The notes beneath the pieces are model-generated. The model did no database searches. It was not told the DNA's origin and was given only the letters and a program-made list of their open reading frames with translations. From assembly GCF_026151205.1 (NCBI RefSeq), contig NC_087079.1, positions 4,917,230 to 4,981,229 on the forward strand: a stretch of 64,000 nt of DNA. Direction: 5' to 3'. Below, piece after piece: positions 1 to 13,538 of this stretch. Source of the stretch: Bolinopsis microptera (Eukaryota; Ctenophora; Tentaculata; Lobata; Bolinopsidae). Both the position numbers and the translations under genes were made by a program. Positions within the stretch are counted from its first letter, which is position 1; every line of letters begins with the position of its first letter.

Positions 1-79
1 CCCCTCCTCTCCCCTCCTCTCCACTCCTCTCCCCTCCTCACCCCTCCTCTCCCCTCCTCACCCCTCCTCTCCCCTCCTG
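1..79. repeat. 10-bp CT-rich minisatellite (window edge)
   Basis: About eight head-to-tail copies of CCCCTCCTCT with single-base variants. The array is cut by the window start, so its true length is unknown. The plus strand is pyrimidine-only through most of it. Confidence 0.9.
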
Positions 80-2356
80 TAGCCCCAGGTACACGTCTGG
101 TTGCACGTTCTAAATCCCTGTTAAAACTCAGCAATACGTGAAGAGGACATGATGAGAACTTTAACCCTAATAGTGGGATCAGTGTTAGCTGTCTCTACAC
201 AAGTATACAGTGTCGTGATACTGGCACGTGTGGTATGTGAGTTATGTGTCCGATATTTAGCTAGCTTCTATACTGCTAACTATAACACAACCTGAAAAAT
301 GTGCCAGTTCCTGGTTGTGGACCCTATTAAACCTGGGCCGGATCTCCACGGTGACGGGACTCTCTCAATCTGTATAGTGCACGTGCAAATACCCTCAATC
401 TTACTGTAGTGCACGTGCAACTACTCTCAATCTTTACATATGCAGTAATTGTGAGGGAGACCTGGAGAGGGATATAACGAGATATGTAGGGAGATATGTA
501 TCGGGCGAGAGATATGTGTCAGGTACTGCAAGGAGAGAGAAAGGGAAACTGCTAGAATCGTATAGTCTGTCACTTTATCATAGTCTTAATAACATGGTAA
601 ATAAGTGAACCACTGTAATAGTGAACCACTGTAATATTTATATAGCGGGGAGGTTTGAGGATGGATCTATAAGGGTTTCACTTGGATCACAATACACATG
701 AAAACAGTACTGTAATTATCAGTGATGTCAGATGTGATCATCATAATGTGATCAGAGTGCTAGAATACAGAGCTCACTGTGGAAACCTCATCCAGCCATG
801 ATACTCGGACTCAACCATTCCCATGAGATACACGTACAAGTACTTCAAATACACAAGGAGAGAGGGCCATATACAACACGCACCCATTATTTCTCATTGT
901 CTTGATGATTCGTCCATTAATACCTTGCCAGCTTATTCATTAATTTTTATTGAAATGTTTTATTCGAGACTATCATTTCATTAGTACATTAACTTATCGT
1001 CTAAATGCCAAGTAAAAATACAAAACACGTTAAAAAATATATGCATAATAAAAGTTCAAAAGAGCGAATCTGTTGTTTATTCAATTTAGAGTAAACAATG
1101 AAATCGTCACGTGAACGTGCGCATAAGAATTAAGCATAAGCTAAAGCAACGCAAATTCCAACATCATGGCAAAGAGCACTCACTCTTCGTTTTACAAATT
1201 CTAAACGAAAATTCCTATCTATTATTTCTAATCGCTTCTACTTTGTACAACAGGGTTTATTATTGGCTGCTCACGTAAATGTTTGGCTCCAAATTGAACG
1301 ATAATTGGTCTCACAAAAGCGACCCACCTTTCCAGCAGGACACAGTTAACAAGTGTGAAAATATGGCGACTAGAATAAACTAGGACAGATGGTAAAATGG
1401 AAAAAATGTAAACGGATTTGTACAAGGAGACACCAGTGATCTAAGGAAAGAAAAGACGTAAAAATATTTGTGTTGCTGTCCATGACGGGACATGCAAGAG
1501 AAACGTTATGATTTGTGGAACATCAGGTGTTAGTACACCTGACAGATATTAACCAATCAGCTTAACCAGTATGTGCCTATCAAAGCCCATAATCACTGTC
1601 ACGTGTCTAAACAAATATGGTTCATCCACCAGTGGCAGTATCATCACCTAAAAGTCAAGAAAAGAGAAACGTGAAGAATTGGTGATTGGATAAGGCAGCC
1701 ATCAATATTATTCAAAAGTCTCTATAAATAACATCTCAATTGTATAGTTTTCCTGAACAAAACCCACGTGCATCAGGCACCTGACAAAGCTGTTTCTTCA
1801 GAAATATTAAAACAATGATCGCTGATTCTTATGACGTCGTTAAACAATAGAAACATAATATTCAATAAAAATGAAGTTAAATATCTTTATCCTAATGATA
1901 ATATCGATATCAGTAAAGGCTTCAAGACGTCACATTAAATGCTGATGGTCACTGCTTATATCTGGGGAATTACAAATTTACATGTAGAGCAGTCCGTGAG
2001 AGACTTTAGTATCTAGTTGTTGTTGGCCAGGAAGAATGGTGAATATAATACCTTCACCTCCTACCCATCCCCATACCTGAACTACAATAAACCTTACAAT
2101 GCTCCTTTTGTGCTGGAATTACTGTTCATTTGCAGGTATTGTTCATGTAGTCGACACGGACCACAGGAGTGAAAATTAAACACAAGACGAGATCTTATAA
2201 CTGCAAAATCTACCCACACCTCCACCATCATTATCCTCACCCAGATTTAGCATCTGTCTATATCTTCTCAATTTTTATTAAACTCCCAGCCAGCTTTAGC
2301 TTCTGTTCAAATTAAACACGTTCAGAAAGCACATAATCCAGGAAGCAGACAAAGAA
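80..2356. other. Intergenic, no gene seen
   Basis: I see no convincing exon, transposase or RNA gene here. Two copies of an E-box-like palindrome (TAGTGCACGTGCAA) lie near 375-420, matching a cluster near 19,015-19,085. The rest is ordinary AT-rich sequence. Confidence 0.5.
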
Positions 2357-4440
2357 ATGATCACGTCTCACGGATTACGGATCACGTCTCACGGATTATT
2401 ATTGCAGGGTTCGAGAGAAACTGAGAAAGGATCACGGATTACAGGGTTGGAGAGAAATGATCAGGTCTCACGGATCATCGATCACAGATTGCAGGGTTGG
2501 AGAGAAAGGATTACAGAGCACGGATTGCAGGGTTGGAGAGAAAGGATTACAGAGCACGGATTGCAGGGTTGGAGAGAAAGGATTACGGATCACGGATTGC
2601 AGGGTTGGAGAGAAAGGATCACGGATCACGGATTGCAGGGTTGGAGAGAAATGATCAGGTCTCACGGATTATCGATCACAGATTGCAGGGTTGGAGAGAA
2701 ACTGAGAAAGGATCACGGATTACAGGGTTGGAGAGAAATGATCAGGTCTCACGGATCATCGATCACAGATTGCAGGGTTGGAGAGAAAGGATTACAGATC
2801 ACGGATTGCAGGGTTGGAGAGAAAGGATTACGGATCACGGATTGCAGGGTTGGAGAGAAAGGATCAGGTCTCACGGATCATCGATCACAGATTTCAGGGT
2901 TGGAGAGAAAGGATCACGGATTGCAGGGTTGGAGAGAAAGGATTACGGATCACGGATTGCAGGGTTGGAGAGAAAGGATTACAGATCACGGATTACAGGG
3001 TTGGAGAGAAAGGATTACGGATCACGGATTGCAGGGTTGGAGAGAAAGGATCACGGATCACGGATTGCAGGGTTGGAGAGAAAGGATATTACGGATCACG
3101 GATTGCAGGGTTGGAGAGAAAGGATCACGGATCACGGATTGCAGGGTTGGAGAGAAATGATCAGGTCTCACGGATCATCGATCACAGATTGCAGGGTTAT
3201 AGAGAAAGGATTACAGATCACGGATTGCAGGGTTGGAGAGAAAGGATTACGGATCACGGATTGCAGGGTTGGAGAGAAAGGATTACGGATCACGGATTGC
3301 AGGGTTGGAGAGAAAGGATCACGGATCACGGATTGCAGGGTTGGAGAGAAATGATCAGGTCTCACGGATCATCGATCACAGATTGCAGGGTTATAGAGAA
3401 AGGATTACAGATCACGGATTGCAGGGTTGGAGAGAAATGATCAGGTCTCACGGATTGCAGGGTTGGAGAGAAAGGATCACGGATCACGGATTGCAGGGTT
3501 GGAGAGAAAGGATTACGGATCACGGATTGCAGGGTTGGAGAGAAAGGATTACGGATCACGGATTGCAGGGTTGGAGAGAAAGGATCACGGATCACGGATT
3601 GCAGGGTTGGAGAGAAAGGATTACGGATCACGGATTGCAGGGTTGGAGAGAAAGGATCACGGATTGCAGGGTTGGAGAGAAAGGATTACGGATCACGGAT
3701 TGCAGGGTTGGAGAGAAAGGATTACGGATCACGGATTGCAGGGTTGGAGAGATCAAAGGATCACGGATCACGGATTGCAGGGTTGGAGAGAAAGGATTAC
3801 GGATCACGGATTGCAGGGTTGGAGAGAAAGGATCACGGATCACGGATTGCAGGGTTGGAGAGAAAGGATCACGGATCACGGATTGCAGGGTTGGAGAGAA
3901 AGGATCACGGATCACGGATTGCAGGGTTGGAGAGAAAGGATCACGGATCACGGATTGCAGGGTTGGAGAGAAAGGATTACGGATCACGGATTGCAGGGTT
4001 GGAGAGAAAGGATCACGGATCACGGATTGCAGGGTTGGAGAGAAAGGATTACGGATCACGGATTGCAGGGTTGGAGAGAAATGATCAGGTCTCACGGATC
4101 ATTGATCACAGATTGCAGGGTTGGAGAGAAAGGATTACAGAGCACGGATTGCAGGGTTGGAGAGAAAGGATTACGGATCACGGATTGCAGGGTTGGAGAG
4201 AAAGGATTACGGATCACGGATTGCAGGGTTGGAGAGAAAGGATCACGGATTACGGATCACAGGGTTCGAGAGAAAGGATCACGTCTCACGGATCATCGAT
4301 CACAGATGACAGATCACATGGTTCGAGAGAAACTGAGAAAGGATCACGGATTATGGATCACGGATTGCAGGGTTGGAGAGAAAGGATCACGTTTCACGGA
4401 TTACGGATCACAGATTGCAGGGTTGGAGAGAAAGGATCGC
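2357..4440. repeat. 36-bp minisatellite, about 2.1 kb
   Basis: The basic unit is GGATTACGGATCAC followed by GGATTGCAGGGTTGGAGA and GAAA, 36 bp in all, with GGATCACGGATCAC alternating for the first part. Shorter units and a longer higher-order variant containing ATGATCAGGTCTCACGGATC recur through the array. Because the unit is a multiple of three and carries few stop codons, long open frames appear in several frames on both strands. These translate only as repeats and have no independent support as proteins. The 3' end (about 4,255-4,440) is more diverged, as expected at an array edge. Confidence 0.95.
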
Positions 4441-6008
4441 ACGGTTATTTAGCTGTGCTCTCAGTCGGGATTGTCTCCATAGTTGTAACACTAACTAAAA
4501 GTCACGTGACGGAGCACTGATAACACCAAATAAGGCAATAAAAGGGTGGCAACTTAAAAATGTCACGTTTCAAAAGAGCTGTGGCCCGCAACTGACCCCA
4601 CCCGCGAATTCTAAAAGTCTTAGTCGGAGTTGTCTCGACTGTAGGCAATGTCTCGACTGTAGGGAATGTGAAGACACCGAGACAGAGTTACGGTGGAGTA
4701 CGTCAGGGATTCCCAGTACACAGCTGAAATACTGAAGAATATAGACTTGTAACTGGTGTACTGATACTATGAGCACTTGCAATGTTAGGACTAGACATGT
4801 GGGAAGCAGTGCAGCACCAACGGAGTCATCATGGTTAGGTCATGTAGGGGCCACCGGGTTCACAGGGGCTCCAGTTAATACTGTAGATGTCTTGATCTGG
4901 ACAGAGCTTCACAGATCCGGATACGTCAGGGCATGTCAAGGAGTCGGAATACACAGCCGAAATACTGGTGAACATATGAAATACCAGACAAGATATTTGG
5001 ATATACACCAGCCTGGCTTAGAACCGTTCCAGCTTGTAACTGTCGTGTCACATGCTGTCTTACCAAAGATATAGTTAACTGTAACATCTGCTATAACAGT
5101 GACATGTTGTAGTACACTGCTATAGTAGCTGATAACTACATCATGCTTGGAATCTACTTTTATAGTAGAAATAAGCTAGTGACAAATTCTTACCATACAC
5201 CCCAAAAAGTAGAAGGTATAGAGGGCAGAACCCGCTCCCCCTTCCTTTCTTGTTAGGGTTAGGGTTTCAGCATATGTTTTTGTTAAAGATTGGGTTAGGG
5301 TTAGGTTTGGGATCAAATTAGAGGGTTAGGGTTTCGAAAAGTCGTTCAGAACCAGCTAGAGAACGGGTTGAAAAAGTCACGTGACAGTCGAGTGTAGAGT
5401 GATTAATCATCATCCCCCCCTTCCAGTGATATTAACTACTATAACGTACTGAACATTTTCCTATCCTGATAAGAGCCTATTCCTTGTCGCAATAAACGGG
5501 AACACTACAAATTTTCCCCCCAATCAATACAACAATGCAACTAATGAATAATGTTCCGATCCGGATATTACAATTAAATTAAAAGCGGAGAAAGAGGACT
5601 CTAAGCAGAGTATAGGAGCGCAACGAAACCACTCACGGCTGAAAACTAAAACTTTGCACCTGATCGGGAAAACACATGTATCAGTGTACTGCAAACTAAT
5701 TATATTAATTTCAAGGTATATACTATTATATATCTCCACATAGAATAATCGTTCATTATTAGTGCATAATGAGTGTGATCATTTCAAACTTGCTGAGTAT
5801 CAAACTTTAATGCTTAAGTATGATATGTCAACTTAATGATTTAACAGTTTATCTTAAATATAAAATGATATATTTTCTGACCAATTGAACTCTGTTTTAT
5901 AAATTTGTTAGGATTTCCGTTAGATTTCTTGACTTTCCGAAACTCCACATTTTCTGGAAAGCCACTCCCAGACCACAGCCTCGTTTTGATTGCCTGCAGA
6001 TGCTTTCT
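4441..6008. other. Intergenic, no gene seen
   Basis: No supported gene. A 101-codon open frame at 4,769-5,074 has no recognisable domain and I do not call it. The stretch contains the telomere-like remnant listed separately. Confidence 0.45.
5253..5337 (+). repeat. Degenerate telomere-like motif patch
   Basis: Scattered GTTAGGGTTAGGGTTTC and GGGTTAGGGTTAGG units are broken by unrelated bases. It resembles a decayed interstitial telomeric sequence, much shorter and more diverged than the array at 42-43 kb. Confidence 0.6.
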
Positions 6009-6049
<41 letters not shown>

Positions 6050-6056
6050 TTACTAC
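6009..6056. repeat. (ACT)n microsatellite
   Basis: An ACT trinucleotide run with one ATT interruption. It produces poly-Thr and poly-Ser frames on opposite strands that should not be read as genes. Confidence 0.9.
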
Positions 6057-6436
6057 TACGACTATAGTATATACATATATGTCGGAACAGTTCAGTAACC
6101 ACCGTAACCAGTTCAGTAACTATGGTACTTCCTTACAGTAACATACCATTCCAATGACCAATTAAACCCTTCATCCTTAATTAAACTGTTATACAATCAC
6201 AAGCTTAAAATGGAACGTAGTTAGAAAATGCAATTTTAGAAAATGTGAGGAAATTTAAAGGAAGGAATATAATTAGAATATTTGAAGCCCAATCAGTGTC
6301 TGTGAGAGAGAGAGTCTGTGACGTACGTGTAGAAGCTGTCATTACTAGAAAACCTGGTCCGCTCTTTAATATATCTAGAGTATATGCTTCCCCAAATTAT
6401 CAAGCTATTTATCTACGAAGTGTTTATTAAAATCTA

Positions 6437-7070
6437 AACTACTTCCAGACCCTTGTATTGGATTTTATCTTCAGACTCTTTCTTCAGACTTTATCTTCAG
6501 ACTCTATCTTCAGACTCTTTCCTTTGACTCTATCTATAAAATCTATCTTCAGACTCTATCTTCAGACTCTATCTTCAGACTCTATCTTCAGACTCTTTCC
6601 TTAGACTCTATCTTTAAAATCTATCTATAAAATCTATCTTCAGACTCTATCTTCAGACTCTATCTTCAGACTCTACCTTCAGACTCTATCTTCAGACTCT
6701 ATCTTCAGACTCTTTCCTTAGACTCTATCTTTAAAATCTATCTATAAAATCTATCTTCAGACTCTATCTTCAGACTCTATCTTCAGACTCTATCTTCAGA
6801 CTCTATCTTCAGACTCTACCTTCAAAATTTATCTTCAAAATGTATCTTATCAGACTCTATAACCTTCAAAATTTATCTTCAGACTTCATCTTCAGACTCA
6901 ATCTTCAGAAACTACCTTTAAAATTTATTTTCAGACCCTATTTTCAAACTTTGTCTTGAGCCTTTATTTTCAGACTTCATTTGCAGAATTTATCTTCAGA
7001 CCCTATTTCTAAACTTTGTCTTCAGCCTTTATTTTCAGATTTCATCTGCAAAATTTATTTTCAGACTCTA
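6437..7070. repeat. 13-bp minisatellite decaying to one side
   Basis: The unit is TATCTTCAGACTC. It is near-perfect to about 6,810, with a longer recurring block containing CTATCTTTAAAATCTATC, then grows divergent (TTTATTTTCAGACTTCAT and similar) to about 7,070. The gradient suggests an old array with recent homogenisation at its left side. Confidence 0.9.
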
Positions 7071-7653
7071 CCTTTTTACCCGAACATTTTTAGCTTTTAA
7101 CCTTTAACTTGTTTCAGCTCGCTGCCTTTAAAAACAGGAATTTATATCGCATTCATCACATCACACAGCGGTCCGCACGTAGTAAAGTCAGACAGAAGAA
7201 ACAAGTGCAGGATACAATCTACGACAGTGCGATACCAATTTAGGTAGATATGACTGTCGCATTGCGACATATGATGTGACTGTTGCATTGCGACATATGA
7301 TGTGACATAAAATGCGTTAAAAGTAAAACACAAATAAATTTAAATGTATAAGTCAGAAGTCTAACTATAGTGTGATAGAGCTAAAAGCAGACGAAGGGAT
7401 CATAATTTAACCAAAATAATGGACAACCTCTCCCAGATCGTATTTCAATACTACAAAAGTGCAAATAACATGAGGGTCGTTCACGTTTTCGTTCATATTA
7501 AATGCCTAAGCACATTCTTGATATTTGTGAGCCCATTACTGGTCAGTCCTTTGTCAAGATTCGCCTAATTTATTAAAACATTAACAGATCGAGATAAGGG
7601 TCCGGTAAGATGATCAGGTATGCAACAAATCATGTTTCTTTATTTAGCAAAGC

Positions 7654-8978
7654 TTAAGGGGGGGGGGGGGGGGGGGGTTCACCCTGATTTTTTTGTGAAA
7701 CTTGTTTTCGAGATAGCAGTTGACCAACAAACTACGACCGGTGACCAAAATTTTGAGGGGGTCCCGGACCCCAACCGCCAAACGGTGCCCGCAGGGCAGC
7801 CACGCCCATATTTGGTCCAAATTAGGCCCAATTTAGCCAAATACCCTGAACATTCCCAAAACCCAGATTTTAGGTGCTTTACTTGTAGCTAGTGGTCCCC
7901 TGAACCCGTATATGAATTTTCATCAAGATTGGACAAAAAATGGCTGAGTTATGAGCCAAAACCATATGCCCATATTTGGGCATACGCACCAATTTTGATC
8001 GATTTTGGCCCATAAATTGGTCAAATATCAATATTTTTGAATGAAACCAACTTTATATGGAAGGTAAGCCTATATTACACTGCACATTCTGTATAAATAT
8101 CAGCTCAATATCTACATAACTGTGGATTCTGTGTTCAAATAATCGCAAAAAATGAACAAAATTGCCCATATCTCAGTTCGCAATATTTGCAAAACTGACT
8201 TCGCTCAAAACAATAGAACTCAATAGGGTTTCAATATTTTTACATGAAATTTTCAGAATCAAAAAAATTTGGCGGCCAAATTCTGAAAAATGCCCGGCAA
8301 ATTTTGGAATTTGGCCGCCAAATTTTTTTAAAGGCCTAACTCAAAATTCTGTCCCAAAACTTAAGGTCGAAATGCGATTCTACGTTGATTCTGAAAATTT
8401 CATGTAAAAATATTGAAACCCTATTGAGTTTTATTGTTTTGAGCGAAGTCAGTTTTGCAAATATTGCGAACTGAGATATGGGCAATTTTGTTCATTTTTT
8501 GCGATTATTTGAACACAGAATCAACAGTTATGTAAATATTGAGCTGATATTCATAGAGAATGTGTAATATAGGCTTACCTTCCATATAAAGTTGGTTTCA
8601 TTCAAAAATATTGATATTTGACCAATTTATGGGCCAAAATCGATCAAAATTGGTGCGTATGCCCAAATATGGGCATATGGTTTTTGGCTCATAACTCAGC
8701 CATTTTTTGTCCAATCTTGATGAAAATTCATATACGAGTTCAGGGGATCACTAGCTACAAGTAAAGCACCTAAAATCTGGGTTTTGGGAATGTTCAGGGT
8801 ATTTGGCTAAATTGAGCCTAATTTGGACCAAATATTGGCGTGGCTGCACCGCGGGCACCGTTTGGCGGTTGGGGTCCGGGACCCCCTCAAAAGTTTGGTC
8901 ACCGGTCTTAGTTTGTTGGTCAACTGCTATCTCCAAAACAAGTTTCACAAAAAAATCAGGGTGAACCCTCCCCCTTAA
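7654..8978. mobile_element. TTAA-flanked fold-back element, copy 1
   Basis: An inverted repeat about 1.3 kb long. The left arm starts TTAA then a G run, followed by TTCACCCTGATTTTTTTGTG; the right arm ends with the reverse complement, a short C run and TTAA. Each arm is roughly 650 bp and meets near 8,310 at a small internal palindrome built on TTTGGCCGCCAAATTTT. It has no transposase. TTAA duplication is the insertion signature of piggyBac-type transposases, so this is best read as a non-autonomous TTAA-type MITE. The long arms would form a very stable hairpin. A second complete copy lies at 56,027-57,439 and a fragment at 45,212-45,437. Confidence 0.85.
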
Positions 8979-8994
8979 GAAGAACACTACCCGG

Positions 8995-9615
8995 AATGTT
9001 TACTATACCTGGAATGGTTACTATACCTGGAATGGTTACTATACCTGGAATGGTTACTATACCCGGAATGGTTACTATACCCGGAATGGTTACTATACCC
9101 GGAATGGTTACTATACCCGGAATGGTTACTATACCCGGAATGGTTACTATACACGGAAAGGTCACTATACCGGAATGGTTACTATACCCGGAATGTTTAC
9201 TATACCCGGAATGGTTACTATACCCGGAATGGTTACTATACCCGGAATGGTTACTATACCCGGAATGGTTACTATACCCGGAAAGGTTACTATACCCGGA
9301 ATGTTTACTATACCCGGAATGGTTACTATACCTGGAATGGCTACTATACCTGGAATGGTTACTATACCTGGAATGGTTACTATACCCGGAATGGTTACTA
9401 TACCTGGAATGGTTACTATACCTGGAATGGTTACTATACCTGGAATGGTTACTATACCTGGAATGGTTACTATACCTGGAATGGTTACTATACCCGGAAT
9501 GGTTACTATACCCGGAATGGTTACTATACCCGGAATGGTTACTATACCCAGAATGGTTACTATACCCTGAATGTTTACTATACCTGGAATGTTTACTATG
9601 TCTATACCCGGAATG
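8995..9615. repeat. 18-bp minisatellite
   Basis: About 34 copies of GGAATGGTTACTATACCC, with CCTGG/CCCGG variants. The unit is a multiple of three and gives stop-free frames on both strands. It abuts the right end of fold-back copy 1 (within 20 bp), so it may have grown from sequence at that insertion boundary. Confidence 0.95.
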
Positions 9616-12495
9616 GATTATAATGGATTATGAGTTCCTTACTAATTATATGTAATATCTGGAGTCTATTCTAATACATTTGTCGGCTGTATACACTGTT
9701 TTACAATAAAAATGTTTTTTACCGAGTCGTAGTGGGATAATCATAAATGATCCCATTATTTTATAAAATTGGAATCGAGCTGGTATGTTTTGCAAAAATT
9801 TTGGGAAGATATGCCGATAATCGCATTTAATCATCTAGCACAAAGGACAACCACTTGAGAATGTCAAATAATTATTTTATCACATAGTTGAAAGTAATAG
9901 ATTAATACTTTCACATTTCAACATTGTTTTAAAACTAATTATGCAGTGCACCAATATAATAAGGGTATGAAAGTGCGCTCCTCTTCATTAAGGGAACACA
10001 CCTCTTCATTGATCAAGGTGTGTACTTCCTCACAAACTCACTCGGAATACATCGCTCAGTAAGAAGAGCTGCAAATCCTATCTCAAATTTACATTTGTGG
10101 TTAGTTTGGATGTTGGGGAAGCTGAAAAGGCGAATACGAGAGTCGAGAAACATTTGACCCCACGAACCTCACGTGAATAAACTAATTTTATGAGTACGCG
10201 TCGTAGATTGTGCCAAAAGCATAACCTTAAACACCACTACTACCACCAGTATCACAGCTGGCTGCTGAAAGCACGAAATTACGTTAATACACGGACGTCT
10301 CGAGATTATAAGGCCATCTTTTGTTTGCCGTGGTAATGGTATAGTGGATCAGTTTGTGGTGTATTCAGCTTGTGAGAGTTCAATGAAGGGTCTAAAGTGC
10401 CCATCCTTCGAGAGTAGGGACTGAGTCCTGTCCCCGGGGATATTGGCAGGGGATATTGGAGAATACTTACAGGGTTTCAAGTACTATTCCAGCTTCGTTG
10501 TTTAATGTACGTGATGGCGGTTTAATGTTTGTGAACCCTAGAAATACCCGTATTGGATCGTGCACATCATCGAGTAATTCTATAAGTTTTTGGAAAGAAT
10601 TTTTACCAAAGCTAGTGAAATATTCAACCATCAAAATTAAAAAGATATTGACAAAAATGAAAATGTCATAAAAATGTCATATTCTCAAGTCCTGGATAGA
10701 ATAAACAATGTGTACAATTTGGATACAATTGTCAAGAATCACGTTTTTACTACTGACGAACTCGACTGCAGCATGAAATAGTGGATCACTGAACTATTAT
10801 TTCACATAACAAAACATAAACCTTACGGAAAAACTGTTCCATGAATTAGAGAGGAATATCAAGGGTAAACGAAAGATTAATGAAAGAAATAATCACTATT
10901 CGCATATCCAAAGGAAAGCGTAAACGCTGATAACTCAAAAAATTTAACCTCTGCAACCACACTTATATAAAGCCTATATAAGCCTCACACCGTGACCAAA
11001 ATAGTCTATTCTGAACAAGAAAATCTAACTTACAAAATTCAGCCGCGTTCAAGGCACAAAACGAGCTTATCAAAGCTTTTAACTGACATATCGTATCTTT
11101 GAATAACTGTGAAAACAATCCTGTTAATTGTTTATTAATCGAAAAGAACTTGCAAGTACTAAGGTCACATCTTCCAGTATTATATAGTATATATTATGTT
11201 TAGATTCTACATGTTAAAACGACACGAACACTAGACTAGAGTTAAACCTTGTGAACTGGCGTGTAACTTTTGTCGACGTAACACATCCCAGACACATGAT
11301 CATACGTGTGGTTAGTTCGGGAATAATAATTGTAGAGGATTCCTGATTAATTAGGTAGAAACTGTTCAAGACATATGGAGCAGAAGTTAAATTACTTGAC
11401 ACGTATTAACTTATCCAGGAAAACTATTGAATAGTTTGATATTAGCGCAGATTAACACCTGATCAATCATCATAGCAACACCTTGGAGTTGAATTAGAGA
11501 AAACTGTGTATTCAAATCATCATTCTAAAATTCAATTGTGACAGAACTTTCGAATGAGTAGGTTCAGTGTGTCATCTGCAAAGAAACAAGTCTCATATAT
11601 GAAACACGGCGTTAATATAAGACCCAACGTATGTAAACCGACTTTTGCCCCCCCCCCCCCCCCCCCTGTACATAAAAACCAAAGGTACCACAGCCATTTA
11701 AGTGCGGCAAAAATATCGCAATCAACGCGATTCCGCGACCGTCGCAACTAAACATTGCCTCGAATGACAGCCGCGGGGTATAACTATTCCACAATTATTT
11801 ACGGATCTCACCATTTATATTGCACGATAACGCTATCTTCCTGGAAGCCGCCCAGCAATTAAATAACAATCCTCGCTGGCAATTAAATAACTATTGTCAC
11901 TGTTGTGACCGGAGAGGTGAGGGTTACGTCTCCAAGGTGTCCGGGACTTGGCAAGTCCGGGATTTGTTAGAGTACTAATGACTCGGACAATTCCTTAGTT
12001 CTGTAATAGAATCCTGTCCTACAATTAGTGTCTACCCAAAATTAACAGACCCTGGTCCCGGTCGATTAACGCAGTCGTGGAAGGAAATATTAACTTTTAC
12101 CTCATGGAGACTAAATAAATGTTCGAGAAAAAGTCGACAACTTAAGTTCAACATGACAATCTGATAATGGCTTCAAAAATAAAACAAAAACACGTAAGAA
12201 GACGTAAAAACATTTTGTCGATTAGAAATAAATAAATAAATCACAAAAAAGTTTTGAACAACTCAAAACGTTTTGAACAACTATCGCGATCCCAAAGTTT
12301 TCTAAATTTAATTGCAAAAATGTCCCATTTCATGCAAGTAAAGAAAAATAGGGCAGATTATGGGACTCATGGTATGAGTCGACAGGAAAAATATGTCGGA
12401 CGACGAAGAATGATAAGTGATACACAACTGAGGAATGATCGAAGGAATATATGTCTAATATTTGTTGTGACTTGTGATATATTACGCAGAGAGCA
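9616..12495. other. Intergenic, no gene seen
   Basis: No supported gene. A poly-C run lies at about 11,649-11,667. It resembles the homopolymer tips of the fold-back family but lacks a recognisable arm beside it, so I do not call an element. Confidence 0.45.
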
Positions 12496-12592
12496 ACACC
12501 TAGCAACACCTAGCAACACCTAGCAACACCTAGCAACACCTAGCAACACCTAGCAACACCTAGCAACACCTAGCAACACCTAGCAACACCTA
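12496..12592. repeat. 10-bp minisatellite, array 1
   Basis: Head-to-tail AGCAACACCT units, preceded by ATATTACGCAGAG. The same leader and unit recur at 12,899-12,957, so the two arrays derive from one segment duplicated about 400 bp apart. Confidence 0.9.
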
Positions 12593-12898
12593 ATATTTGT
12601 TGTGACTTGTGACGCACAACTAACTCCTCGTCAGAACTCAGCTGACCTTTGATCAATCCAGACATCATCAAATGCTCTAAATAGTTAACTCAAAAGGTTT
12701 CCTTACCTTAAAATTCTTTTAAGTTTTAATTAAATAGCATTAAGTTTTTTTGCTGTGACGGCGACTGTAATTCGAAACTGCGAACCTGTCGCCTTACAGG
12801 AAATACCGATAATTGCATGCACTTTTCTTTGTACTTAACGAAATGTCCACGAAATACCTGCGGCGGCGAGAGGAACCTTGAGATATATTACGCAGAGA

Positions 12899-12957
12899 GC
12901 AACACCTAGCAACACCTAGCAACACCTAGCAACACCTAGCAACACCTAACAACACCT
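12899..12957. repeat. 10-bp minisatellite, array 2
   Basis: Five to six AGCAACACCT units after the same leader (ATATTACGCAGAG) as array 1. Confidence 0.9.
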
Positions 12958-13453
12958 AGTTATACGTATAGCAGCTTGAGGTAATAGTTATACCATCTCC
13001 AGTCTGGTCAATGAGTGCACACTGCACATTGCAATTATCTCAGCACAGTTCTGCGTGGAGACCATGATGGTCCCCTTTCGGGCCTTATAACTCCGCCCTC
13101 ACTATAAGTCGACCCGTGAACAAAATACCAAGTACGGGTTTTCCTTGCCAACACGACAAGAAACATTTTATTCGTACGACGAAGCCGAGAAGGTTCTTAA
13201 AGTTTTTTGAAATCTTTGCCCAAATTCGAGCACCGCCAGCACAGTTCATAAAGCAGACTTTCTTAAGAGTCACAAATATCATGCTGCTAATCCTCAAGGG
13301 TACCGGGGTACCCTGAGAGGAATTGCTAAGGAACAAGCAACCGGAAATTACTCAAATTTCAAGGCTTTCCATTTTTGGAGCTACCTACCTGGTCTAAAGT
13401 GGTACAGTGCAAATTATATATTTATTTTAAACTTGTTAATTTTTATCATAATA

Positions 13454-13538
13454 TAGTAAAACCCCGATTTACTGGAAACCCCGATTTACCGTGACTCTTT
13501 CCTTCCTCCAAACTCCATGGTAAATTGGGGTTTTACTG
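13454..13538. mobile_element. Tiny pogo/Tigger-like MITE (85 bp)
   Basis: Inverted ends TAGTAAAACCCCGATTTAC and CAGTAAAACCCCAATTTACC (the latter on the minus strand) are flanked by TA on both sides. TA target duplication and CAGTAAAACC-type ends fit the Tc1/mariner superfamily, pogo branch. It has no coding capacity. Confidence 0.6.

Noticed and set aside
4769-5074. 101-codon open frame as a gene
   Set aside because: No domain, no splice or promoter evidence, and length within chance for this region.
8996-9655. Pentapeptide-like repeat protein frames
   Set aside because: The reading is only the 18-bp minisatellite; frames are equally open on both strands.
12496-12592. CRISPR-like array
   Set aside because: The units are contiguous 10-mers without spacers, in a eukaryotic context.
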